In this document: piece by piece, positions 1 through 7,590 of the stretch
Position numbering within the stretch: position 1 is the stretch's first letter
How the letters are laid out: each line of letters begins with the position of its first letter
Assembly: GCA_965212145.1 (NCBI GenBank)
Contig: CBDBUY010000004.1
Coordinates: 496,001-560,000 of the forward strand
Direction: 5' to 3'
DNA length: 64,000 nucleotides
Origin: JAAEPI01 sp965212145
GTDB taxonomy: Bacteria > Bacteroidota > Bacteroidia > Cytophagales > Cyclobacteriaceae
Position numbers and translations under genes: made by a program
The notes under the pieces: model-generated
Told to the model about the DNA's origin: nothing
Seen by the model: the letters and a program-made list of their open reading frames with translations, nothing else
Database searches by the model: none

Positions 1-2
1 TA

Positions 3-476
3 ATGGCCCAGCTCGACAATATCAAACTTCTGGTTTTGGATGTGGATGGCACCATGACGGATGCCGGGGTTTATATCCTGGAAGATGGCACTCAATTCAA
101 AAAATTCAACGCACGGGACGGAATAGGAATTAAACTCGCCAGAAAAGCCGGAATCGAGGTGGGCATCATCAGCCACAGTCTCGTCACCTCTATGGTGGAA
201 GCCAGAGCCAATATGCTGGGCTTGAAGTATTTCTACATCGGTCAGGAGGAGAAGCTAAAAGTCCTTAAGAAATGGATGGAAGAACTGGACATCAATTTGG
301 AACAGGTAGCTTTTATCGGTGATGATGTGAATGACATTGAAATCATGGAGGCTGTGGGAACGGCAGCATGCCCGGCAGATGCACTACCCCCAGTGAAGGC
401 CATTTCCCAAATTCAGCTTACAAAAAAAGGTGGAGAGGGCTGTGTAAGGGAGTTTGTAGATGGTTGGCTCTTGTAA
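3..476 (+). CDS. kdsC: KdsC-like HAD phosphatase (KDO-8-phosphate phosphatase)
   Basis: This is a small cap-less HAD-superfamily phosphatase of 157 residues. The family removes phosphate from 3-deoxy-D-manno-octulosonate 8-phosphate in the cytoplasm, giving KDO for the lipopolysaccharide inner core. HAD motif I is DVDGT with the nucleophile and acid at D13 and D15. The GDDVNDIE motif near residue 106 supplies the Mg-binding acidic residues. The length is slightly below the usual 160-180 residues. The ATG at base 3 forms a TAATG overlap with a possible stop codon at bases 1-3, so an upstream gene may be translationally coupled, but that gene lies outside the window. A related sugar-phosphate phosphatase is the main alternative. 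Confidence 0.85.
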   Translation: MAQLDNIKLLVLDVDGTMTDAGVYILEDGTQFKKFNARDGIGIKLARKAGIEVGIISHSLVTSMVEARANMLGLKYFYIGQEEKLKVLKKWMEELDINLEQVAFIGDDVNDIEIMEAVGTAACPADALPPVKAISQIQLTKKGGEGCVREFVDGWLL

Positions 477-523
477 TACTCCTCAGAATTTTTCGTTTCT
501 TTGATTATTCAATCCCCAAGGTT

Positions 524-1027
524 ATGAAATCACTACGTTACTCAGGCCTGCTATTGGCGCTGATCTTCCTGACTGCATGTCCCTACGAATCATCCGTTCC
601 AATAACTGCGGTTTCAGAAAATATTGATGAGGCCTTTCTTGGCAAATGGGTCAAAGAGGGCGAACAGGATCAGGAATTTCCATCGGAATATTATGAGATC
701 ACCGGCATCAGTGCTCAACTTTACGAAATATCAAAAAATGACCTGAACAACGAGGACAGTACCTACAGGTCTGAAACTTACATCTCACACATCTCCACGC
801 TTCAAAAAGATGATGAAAAATTCACCTTCTTGAACATGAAAAAAGATGGGAAATACTATCTCCACAAGGTAGACCTGGATGCAGACAAATTCGTTCTCTA
901 TGAAGTGACTGACAATATTGACGATCAGTTTTCCAGCTCAGAGGAGCTACGAACCTTTGTTGAAAAACACATGGATCTAAGCTTTTTTTACAACAAGGAC
1001 GAAGCGACTTTCTACAGGGCGAATTAG
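524..1027 (+). CDS. Putative lipoprotein of unknown function
   Basis: This 167-residue protein starts at the ATG at 524. The reading frame is open upstream to 368, but only the 524 start gives an export signal: Lys and Arg, a hydrophobic core and the lipobox LTAC with the lipidated cysteine at residue 19. The mature part is acidic and rich in Tyr, Lys and Asp, and I recognise no domain. It lies 47 bases after the kdsC-like gene on the same strand. Its stop overlaps the convergent thioesterase stop by four bases. I infer a membrane-anchored periplasmic or outer-membrane lipoprotein. Confidence 0.6.
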   Translation: MKSLRYSGLLLALIFLTACPYESSVPITAVSENIDEAFLGKWVKEGEQDQEFPSEYYEITGISAQLYEISKNDLNNEDSTYRSETYISHISTLQKDDEKFTFLNMKKDGKYYLHKVDLDADKFVLYEVTDNIDDQFSSSEELRTFVEKHMDLSFFYNKDEATFYRAN

Positions 1028-1431
1028 TCGAAATACGGGCTGAGTAGCTCCACCAGTTCCTCCGGCATTCTGACCGGTCGACCGGAATCTTTGTTGACCC
1101 ACACGAGTGTTGTTTCGCCGAGACACACCTGTCGATCGTCCTCTCCTCTTACGTCGTAAATGAATTTGATTCTGAGCGTTGGCATCTCAGGAAGTGAAAT
1201 TTTGATCGTCATTTCCTCGTCATATCTTCCGGGGCTTTTGAACTGGTTTTTTAATTCCAGCACGGGCATCATTACGCCACGATCTTCCATCTCTTTGTAC
1301 GAAAAACCAATGGCCCGCATGGCTTCCACCCTGGCCACTTCAAAATACGTGGCGTAGTTACCGTAATAGACATAACCCATCTGATCAGTCTCGGCATACC
1401 GGACACGAATCTTGATTTCCTGCGTAAACAT
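1024..1431 (-). CDS. Acyl-CoA thioesterase, YbgC/FadM-type hotdog fold
   Basis: This 135-residue protein has the 4HBT hotdog thioesterase pattern. The N-terminal stretch RVRYAETDQMGYVYYGNY contains the conserved catalytic Asp (ETDQMG) and the following Tyr-Asn segment of the YbgC family. Such enzymes hydrolyse short- or medium-chain acyl-CoA thioesters in the cytoplasm. Its ATG overlaps the mltG stop as TAATG, so it is the downstream member of an mltG-thioesterase operon on the minus strand. Substrate cannot be told from sequence. Confidence 0.85.
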   Translation of the reverse strand: MFTQEIKIRVRYAETDQMGYVYYGNYATYFEVARVEAMRAIGFSYKEMEDRGVMMPVLELKNQFKSPGRYDEEMTIKISLPEMPTLRIKFIYDVRGEDDRQVCLGETTLVWVNKDSGRPVRMPEELVELLSPYFD

Positions 1432-2465
1432 TATCGTTCAATTTGTCGCTTATTCAGCGCACGCCAAAGTTTTCGGGCGTTTTTCAGGTGGTCATTGTAG
1501 TTCTTGGCGAAAATGTGATAGCCGTTGAAGGACGCATCAGCACAGAAGTACAAGTACTCGTGATCCTCCACATTCAATACGGCATCTATGTACGCTCTGC
1601 TTGGCATGTTGATCGGGCCTGGAGGCAATCCCTTGTGTTTGTATGTGTTATAAGGTGAATCAATCTCTCGATCGCCTTTTTTCACCCGACGAATGCTGAA
1701 ATCCGATTGAGCGAAAATCAAAGTTGGGTCGGCCTGCAATCTCATTCCAATATCGAGTCGATTCTTGTAAACTCCGGCAACCCGGCTAGCCTCATCCATC
1801 TTGGCCGTCTCACCGCGCACAATGGACGCCAAAACTGTGACCTCTTCTTTCGTGAGGCCTAGATTTTCTGCCTTTTGCAATCTTTCCTCAGTCCAGAATT
1901 TATCGTAAGAAGCCTTCATTTTGTCCAGCACGGCTTCCGGAGTTGCCTTGTAATAAAACTCGTAGGTATCAGGCAAAAACAATCCGATCATGTTGGCCTG
2001 ATCCAGTCCGTATTTTTCTTGAACATCTTCCCTAACCACGAATTGCATAAGCTGAGCAGAATCAAGTAGCAGGAAATCTGAGAATTGATTGGCTAGGTCG
2101 CCAAGTCGTCGGGCCGTATGAAACGTGACCCTGACCACCGGATTACCTCGCTCGAAATAGCGAATGAGCTCCACATTGGTCATATTCGGAGTGATCGTAT
2201 AGTGCCCCGGCTGGACATTTTTATGGTAACCCAGCAATTTTGCTACAAAGCTGAAAGCCACCAAGTCATTGACCAGGCGGGTGTCCCCGAGCTTAGTCTG
2301 CAACTCCTGAAAAGTCATTCCTTTATCAATCGTAAAGATTTCCTCATCATCTGCCTCCACCAAAACATTAGGGGTGTAGATCAGCTGATAGCCATAAAAG
2401 GTGAACGACGACAGCATCACCGTAAAGACTATCAAAAAAATGGCTAGAAAATTCCGTTTACGCAT
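1431..2465 (-). CDS. mltG: Endolytic murein transglycosylase MltG (YceG family)
   Basis: This 344-residue inner-membrane protein has one N-terminal transmembrane helix (about residues 5-27) and a periplasmic YceG-like domain. MltG cleaves nascent glycan strands and is thought to set their length at synthesis sites. The active-site segment reads ASIVRGETAKMDEASRVAG. It keeps the conserved Glu of the E-T/A position; the Glu two residues earlier in E. coli is Arg here. The later block with LQADPTLIF and the SPYNTYKHKGLPPGPI motif are typical. Length matches the family. The upstream -7 element at 2488-2495 faces the yrdC promoter. Confidence 0.93.
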   Translation of the reverse strand: MRKRNFLAIFLIVFTVMLSSFTFYGYQLIYTPNVLVEADDEEIFTIDKGMTFQELQTKLGDTRLVNDLVAFSFVAKLLGYHKNVQPGHYTITPNMTNVELIRYFERGNPVVRVTFHTARRLGDLANQFSDFLLLDSAQLMQFVVREDVQEKYGLDQANMIGLFLPDTYEFYYKATPEAVLDKMKASYDKFWTEERLQKAENLGLTKEEVTVLASIVRGETAKMDEASRVAGVYKNRLDIGMRLQADPTLIFAQSDFSIRRVKKGDREIDSPYNTYKHKGLPPGPINMPSRAYIDAVLNVEDHEYLYFCADASFNGYHIFAKNYNDHLKNARKLWRALNKRQIER

Positions 2466-2468
2466 CCC

Positions 2469-2476
2469 TATCTTTG
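2469..2476 (+). promoter_or_regulatory. Bacteroidota -7 promoter element for yrdC
   Basis: TATCTTTG is a perfect TAnnTTTG match, with its end 35 bases before the yrdC ATG at 2512. No TTTG -33 box is seen at the usual distance. It lies only 4 bases from the mltG start, so the two divergent promoters interlock. Confidence 0.55.
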
Positions 2477-2487
2477 TTAAACCGCCG

Positions 2488-2495
2488 CAAATCTA
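2488..2495 (-). promoter_or_regulatory. Bacteroidota -7 promoter element for mltG
   Basis: On the minus strand this reads TAGATTTG, a perfect TAnnTTTG match, 22 bases before the mltG ATG at 2465. It sits just downstream of the predicted yrdC transcription start, so the two promoters face each other. Confidence 0.55.
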
Positions 2496-2511
2496 TTTTG
2501 ATTCAATAACA

Positions 2512-3132
2512 ATGTCTGCCGAGTTCATCAAACTATACGAAGAAAATCCTGACCGCAGGCAAATCGATAAAATCGTGAAAGTCATCCGAGATGGTGGCTT
2601 GATCATCATACCAACAGATACGATTTACGCATTGAGTTGCGACATCTATAACGGAAAAGCCCTGGAGAGGCTGAGGATTCTAAAAGGCACAAAGAGCAAA
2701 AGCCTAAACTATTCCTTCATTTGTCAGGACTTGAGCCATATCTCGGAGTTCGCCAAAGTGGACACGCCCACGTTCAAGTTGATGAAAAAAGCCCTGCCTG
2801 GACCGTACACGTTCATCTTGCCAGCGACCAGCAGTGTTCCCAAGATTCTCAACGTGAAGAAGAAAACGATAGGAATAAGGGTACCAGACAATAGCATCCC
2901 ACGGGCGATAGTAAGCGGACTAGGGAATCCTATCATTTCGACATCCATTCATAGCGACGATGTGCACGAGTACGCCACCGATCCGGAGGAAATCTTCGAT
3001 GAATTTCAAAATCTGGTGGATATAGTGATTGATGGAGGATATGGAGATGTGAAGGCGAGTACAGTTATCGATTACACGGGCCCAGAACCAGAAGTTGTTC
3101 GAGAGGGTAAAGGCGAATTGGAGATTCTATGA
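2512..3132 (+). CDS. Sua5/YciO/YrdC-family protein (threonylcarbamoyl-AMP synthase-like)
   Basis: This 206-residue protein has the YrdC fold. The block GGLIIIPTDTIYALSCD (about residues 31-47) and KxxKSKSLNYSFICQDL are the typical nucleotide- and substrate-binding segments. Family members make threonylcarbamoyl-AMP for the t6A37 tRNA modification, although the YciO subgroup is less well defined and this protein could belong to it. The frame is open to 2401, but that would run into mltG. The ATG at 2512 follows a good -7 box and matches the family N-terminus. Its stop overlaps the next start as ATGA. Confidence 0.87.
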   Translation: MSAEFIKLYEENPDRRQIDKIVKVIRDGGLIIIPTDTIYALSCDIYNGKALERLRILKGTKSKSLNYSFICQDLSHISEFAKVDTPTFKLMKKALPGPYTFILPATSSVPKILNVKKKTIGIRVPDNSIPRAIVSGLGNPIISTSIHSDDVHEYATDPEEIFDEFQNLVDIVIDGGYGDVKASTVIDYTGPEPEVVREGKGELEIL

Positions 3133-3758
3133 CGGTCGTTCGAATAGAGCCACATTACCTACCATCCATCGAGTATTTTGTTGTCCTTTCACAAGCCGAT
3201 GAGGTTTTTTTTGACCTTGATAGCCGGTTTCGAAAGCAGACCCACAGAAACCGCACGAGAATTTTGGGACCAAATGGTATCCAGAATTTATCCATCCCAG
3301 TTCATTTCAAAAATGACTCGCCGCTCAAGGACGTTACGATTGATTACCGACAATCGTGGTTGCGTGACCATTGGGGCGCCATTTACTCATCCTATGGCAA
3401 GTCTCCTTTTTTTGAACATTTCGCAGAATATTTTCAGAGCGCCTTTCAGAAGAAACCAAAGTACCTGATCGACCTGAACATGGAAATGTTGTCAGTATGC
3501 TTGAAGATTCTTCAATGGCAAATTGTCATTAAGACCGATCCACCGGAAAGCGGCTTCATTGATCTGGGAGACAAGATTTTGGCTAAGAAGCCTTTTGAAA
3601 CCAGGGGTATTCTACTGCCGGTTGACTATCAACAGAACTTTGGCAATACTTTTGTTCCTAACCTTTCCATTCTTGATTTGTTGTTTTGTCAGGGTCCTGA
3701 CTCGAGCATAATCATCAGAGAGTCAGTGAAAAACCCGATCGAACGAATTGCTAACTGA
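3129..3758 (+). CDS. WbqC-like family protein
   Basis: This 209-residue protein matches the WbqC-like family, seen in the N-terminal PHYLPSIEYF segment and the block HRNRTRILGPNGIQNLSIPV. The family is common in Bacteroidota and in polysaccharide loci, and its biochemical role is not established. The start overlaps the yrdC-like stop by four bases (ATGA), indicating translational coupling. There is no signal peptide or membrane segment, so it should be cytoplasmic. Confidence 0.8.
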   Translation: MTVVRIEPHYLPSIEYFVVLSQADEVFFDLDSRFRKQTHRNRTRILGPNGIQNLSIPVHFKNDSPLKDVTIDYRQSWLRDHWGAIYSSYGKSPFFEHFAEYFQSAFQKKPKYLIDLNMEMLSVCLKILQWQIVIKTDPPESGFIDLGDKILAKKPFETRGILLPVDYQQNFGNTFVPNLSILDLLFCQGPDSSIIIRESVKNPIERIAN

Positions 3759-3835
3759 ATTCGTTTTTATCCGACACGAATCAAGATTGATTTACTAAAA
3801 GACTTATTTTTACTTGAATATCAATGGGATCCTAC

Positions 3836-6370
3836 ATGGAGGCAAAATTTTCAAATCGCGTTAAGGAAGTAATATCACTAAGCAGGGAAGAGGCGCTGCG
3901 TCTGGGTCACGATTACATTGGCACGGAGCATTTACTTCTGGGCATGATTAGAGAAGGTGAGGGCGTGGCTATCAGTGTGTTGAAAAAATTAGGAGTTTCT
4001 CTGAAGGAACTTCGAGCGACCATTGAGCAAGCCACTAAAGGCACGACCACTAGCAACGTAAAAAATCTGGCAAATATTCCCCTGACGCGTCAGTCAGAAA
4101 AGGTGTTGAAAATCACTTATTTGGAAGCCAAAATTTTCAAAAGCCAATTGATAGGCACTGAGCATTTGCTCCTTTCTATTCTGCGAGAGGAAGACAACCT
4201 TGCCACACAAATTCTCGATAAGTTCGATGTTGGGTACGACATAGTCAAAGAGATGCTGGAGTACCAGACAGAGAATCCAATGGCGCAATCTGACACGGAC
4301 GAGCCAGAAGAAGAAGGTGGCCGCATGTTTTCAGGGAGTGGTTCTCAAAAGACCGAAAAGAAAAGCACGGAAAAATCAAAGACTCCTGTGCTGGATAACT
4401 TCGGTCGTGACCTGACCCGTCTTGCGGAGGATGGTAAACTCGATCCGATTGTTGGACGAGAAAAAGAAATTGAGCGCGTAGCGCAAATCCTGAGTAGGCG
4501 GAAGAAGAACAATCCAATTCTAATAGGTGAGCCCGGTGTGGGTAAAACAGCCATCGCTGAAGGCCTGGCTCTGAGAATTGTGGAGAAAAAGGTCTCTCGA
4601 ATTCTCTTTGGAAAAAGGGTCGTTACGCTGGACTTGGCTTCACTAGTCGCCGGAACCAAATACCGTGGACAGTTCGAGGAGCGGATGAAAGCTGTGATGA
4701 ATGAGATTGAAAAATCTCCGGAAGTAATTCTGTTCATTGACGAGCTTCATACCATTGTTGGGGCAGGAGGAGCATCTGGCTCTTTGGATGCTTCCAACAT
4801 GTTCAAGCCGGCCTTGGCAAGAGGAGAAATTCAATGCATTGGGGCAACCACATTAGATGAGTACCGTCAGCATATCGAGAAAGACGGGGCGCTTGCACGA
4901 CGATTTCAAATGGTTATGGTGGACGCGACCACCCCGGAAGAAACCATGCAGATCTTGAATAACATCAAGGATAAATATCAGGATCACCATCATGTAGAGT
5001 ACACTGAGCAAGCACTGGAGGCGTGTGTGAAACTTTCTGACAGATACATCAGTGATCGATTCTTACCGGACAAAGCGATTGACGTGATGGACGAGGCGGG
5101 TGCAAGAGTCCATATCAATAACATCAACGTCCCAAAGGTTGTCGTGGATTTGGAAGAGCAGATTGAGGATGTGAAGAAGGAAAAGAACCGCGTAGTTAAG
5201 AGTCAGAAATATGAAGAGGCGGCACAACTTCGAGACAATGAAAAGAAATTGATCGCCCAGCTGGAATTGGAGAAGAAGAAGTGGGAGGATGAAACTAAGA
5301 CGAAGCGATACAAAGTAGATGAAGGGAATGTGGCCGACGTGATCGGCATGATGACCGGCATCCCAACGAAGAGAATCGCTCAAAACGAAAGTGCCAAATT
5401 ACTGTCCATGAAGGATGAGCTGGCTACTAAGGTGATAGGCCAGGATGAAGCCATCATGAAGCTTTCTAAGGCGATTCAGAGAACTCGGGTAGGATTGAAA
5501 GATCCTAGGAAGCCAATCGGATCATTTGTGTTCTTAGGCCCAACAGGCGTTGGTAAAACCGAGATGGCAAAGATTCTGTCCACCTTCCTTTTTGATAAGG
5601 AGGACTCGCTGATCAGAATCGACATGAGTGAGTACATGGAGAAATTTTCCGTGTCCAGATTGGTTGGAGCGCCTCCGGGATATGTAGGTTACGAAGAAGG
5701 CGGGCAATTGACCGAAAAGGTTAGACGGAAGCCGTACAGCGTGGTGCTGTTGGATGAAATCGAAAAAGCACACCCCGACGTTTTCAACCTATTACTTCAG
5801 GTTTTTGATGACGGAGTGCTGACAGACGGACTCGGCAGAAAGGTTGATTTCAGAAACACAATTGTTATCATGACCTCCAACATTGGAGTGAGGGATTTGA
5901 AAGATTTCGGTGCGGGTATAGGTTTCGCGACCAAGGCCAAGCAGGATAATCAGGATGAAATCATGAAGTCCACGATTCAAAATGCGCTCAAGAAGACTTT
6001 CTCGCCAGAATTTTTGAACAGGCTTGATGATGTGATCGTGTTCAACTCACTTGAGAAAGAACACATTTATGAAATCATTGACATCACGCTTGGAAAACTA
6101 TTCAAGCGAATCATCGATCTTGGATACGAGGTTCAATTGACCAAAAAAGCCAAGGACTTCTTGTCTGAAAAAGGCTTTGACCCGCAGTACGGTGCGCGAC
6201 CTCTGAACAGAGCCATTCAAAAGTATCTGGAGGATCCAGTCGCAGAAGAAATTTTGAAAGGAGAAATTCAGGAGGGTGATACCATTATTGCTGACTACAG
6301 CGGTAAGGGTGAGGAATTGACGATCAAGATCAAAAAACGGAAACTAGAGAAAAAGGAGAAGGACGATTAA
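3836..6370 (+). CDS. clpC: ATP-dependent Clp protease ATP-binding subunit ClpC
   Basis: This AAA+ unfoldase feeds substrates to ClpP. Two N-terminal Clp repeats (about residues 1-140) are followed by the first AAA domain with Walker A GEPGVGKTA (near 231-239) and Walker B VILFIDELHT. A UVR-type coiled linker (QKYEEAAQLRDNEKKL) and a second AAA domain with Walker A GPTGVGKTE (near 568) follow, then the C-terminal D2-small domain. I chose the ATG at 3836 (MEAKFSNRVKEVI), which matches the family. A second in-frame ATG at 3824 would add four residues. The product is 844 residues. A weak -7-like TATTTTTA lies just upstream. No clpP is in the window. Confidence 0.96.
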   Translation: MEAKFSNRVKEVISLSREEALRLGHDYIGTEHLLLGMIREGEGVAISVLKKLGVSLKELRATIEQATKGTTTSNVKNLANIPLTRQSEKVLKITYLEAKIFKSQLIGTEHLLLSILREEDNLATQILDKFDVGYDIVKEMLEYQTENPMAQSDTDEPEEEGGRMFSGSGSQKTEKKSTEKSKTPVLDNFGRDLTRLAEDGKLDPIVGREKEIERVAQILSRRKKNNPILIGEPGVGKTAIAEGLALRIVEKKVSRILFGKRVVTLDLASLVAGTKYRGQFEERMKAVMNEIEKSPEVILFIDELHTIVGAGGASGSLDASNMFKPALARGEIQCIGATTLDEYRQHIEKDGALARRFQMVMVDATTPEETMQILNNIKDKYQDHHHVEYTEQALEACVKLSDRYISDRFLPDKAIDVMDEAGARVHINNINVPKVVVDLEEQIEDVKKEKNRVVKSQKYEEAAQLRDNEKKLIAQLELEKKKWEDETKTKRYKVDEGNVADVIGMMTGIPTKRIAQNESAKLLSMKDELATKVIGQDEAIMKLSKAIQRTRVGLKDPRKPIGSFVFLGPTGVGKTEMAKILSTFLFDKEDSLIRIDMSEYMEKFSVSRLVGAPPGYVGYEEGGQLTEKVRRKPYSVVLLDEIEKAHPDVFNLLLQVFDDGVLTDGLGRKVDFRNTIVIMTSNIGVRDLKDFGAGIGFATKAKQDNQDEIMKSTIQNALKKTFSPEFLNRLDDVIVFNSLEKEHIYEIIDITLGKLFKRIIDLGYEVQLTKKAKDFLSEKGFDPQYGARPLNRAIQKYLEDPVAEEILKGEIQEGDTIIADYSGKGEELTIKIKKRKLEKKEKDD

Positions 6371-6374
6371 TCGA

Positions 6375-7127
6375 CTACTCGATAAAACGAACTTCTTTAA
6401 TATCAAAATAACGGGGCTCATCGAAAACGATGAGCCTTACTTTACCTATTTCATTCACGCCACCCAGCACGGCATTAAATCGCTCCCCATCAGCCTCATA
6501 AACATGCTCTTCACCTAACCATCGCAGGTTATCAAGGTATTTGCTCTTGAGCTGCTCCCCTGTGAAAAGTCCCTCGTAGTACTTTTCTACAGTCTTCAGT
6601 ATTTGCTCCAGCAAGCCGAATCTGTCAAATTCTCTTTCCGCAATTATCGAACAAGAAGTGGCAGTTGGTAACGGAAAATGAGATTGATTAACATTTAGAC
6701 CTACACCACAAAACACCTCGTCAATCCGGTTGCCTGAGATAATCGTTTCGATCAGGATCCCCGCGATCTTTTGATCATTTACGTAGATGTCATTCGGCCA
6801 CTTGATTTCTACTGGCCCTGGTAAACCATCGGCTAAAACCTCTGCAATGGCCACAGAAATCAATCTGGTTAAATTGAATTGATCTTTGACTTTCAGGTTA
6901 TCTGGTTTGAGGTAAATGGTAAATAATAGATTTTTTCCTGGCTCACTTAACCACACATTTCCCTGTTGTCCCTTGCCTTTTGATTGAAAATCAGACCAGA
7001 CAATTCCTCCATCTGGCAATTGACCTTTTTTGGCCAGTTCCTTCGCCAACTCGTTAGTTGAGTGACATTGTGGCAGGAAAACGACGTTTTTCCCTAGAAA
7101 TAAGGTTTTGGCAAAGAATTTATGCAA
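6375..7127 (-). CDS. birA: Biotin-[acetyl-CoA-carboxylase] ligase, catalytic domain only
   Basis: This 250-residue protein attaches biotin to the biotin carboxyl carrier protein of acetyl-CoA carboxylase via biotinyl-AMP. The key blocks are CHSTNELAKE, the flexible adenylate loop SKGKGQQGN (GRGRRGR in E. coli) and the core VEIKWPNDIYVNDQKIAGIL with its Lys. There is no N-terminal HTH, so it is a monofunctional ligase and not a repressor. The start is TTG at 7127, which fits the family N-terminus; no ATG is available nearby. It converges with clpC, the stops being four bases apart, and is divergent from rsfS. Confidence 0.93.
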   Translation of the reverse strand: MHKFFAKTLFLGKNVVFLPQCHSTNELAKELAKKGQLPDGGIVWSDFQSKGKGQQGNVWLSEPGKNLLFTIYLKPDNLKVKDQFNLTRLISVAIAEVLADGLPGPVEIKWPNDIYVNDQKIAGILIETIISGNRIDEVFCGVGLNVNQSHFPLPTATSCSIIAEREFDRFGLLEQILKTVEKYYEGLFTGEQLKSKYLDNLRWLGEEHVYEADGERFNAVLGGVNEIGKVRLIVFDEPRYFDIKEVRFIE

Positions 7128-7139
7128 GGTTATTTTAGG

Positions 7140-7147
7140 TAATTTTG
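7140..7147 (+). promoter_or_regulatory. Bacteroidota -7 promoter element for rsfS
   Basis: TAATTTTG matches TAnnTTTG exactly and ends 30 bases before the rsfS ATG, in the short gap between divergent birA and rsfS. No TTTG lies at the ideal 19-base spacing. Confidence 0.5.
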
Positions 7148-7177
7148 TGTTTTAAAAATTAAACGAAAACGCTGCGT

Positions 7178-7555
7178 ATGCAAAAAACCACAAAGCAGGC
7201 TTCTTCTACAAGATTGAGCGAGGTGATTGTACAGGGAATGTTGGAAAAGAAAGCCGAGGAAATTGTGGTTATCGATCTTCGAAAGGTTCAAAATGCCGTG
7301 GCTGACTATTTTGTGCTTTGCTCTGGTAATAGTGATACACAAATAGACGCCATTTCTGAATCTTTAGAGGCGGAAGTAAAAAAGCGAACCAGTCAGACGC
7401 CTTGGCACAGGGAAGGGCACAATCAACGTGAGTGGATTTTGATCGATTATGTGGATGTAGTGGCGCACGTTTTTAACAAAGAAAAAAGAGCTTTCTACGG
7501 CTTGGAAGAACTCTGGGGAGATGGGATCATCCAAAGGCTGGAAGCAGTGAACTAA
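7178..7555 (+). CDS. rsfS: Ribosome silencing factor RsfS
   Basis: This 125-residue protein belongs to the RsfS/Iojap family. It binds ribosomal protein L14 and blocks joining of the 30S and 50S subunits when nutrients are short. Diagnostic segments are VVIDLRKVQNAVADYFVLCSG, the QTPWHREG block and WILIDYVDVVAHVF. The length is typical. It lies 35 bases upstream of ftsH on the same strand, an arrangement often seen in Bacteroidota. Confidence 0.95.
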   Translation: MQKTTKQASSTRLSEVIVQGMLEKKAEEIVVIDLRKVQNAVADYFVLCSGNSDTQIDAISESLEAEVKKRTSQTPWHREGHNQREWILIDYVDVVAHVFNKEKRAFYGLEELWGDGIIQRLEAVN

Positions 7556-7590
7556 AAAATAGCTATCACGTTTTAGTGTAGCTGAATAAT

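Noticed and set aside
368..523. Upstream extension of the lipoprotein frame into the kdsC-like gene
   Set aside because: The internal ATG at 524 starts a proper lipoprotein signal, so the earlier start is an overlap artefact.
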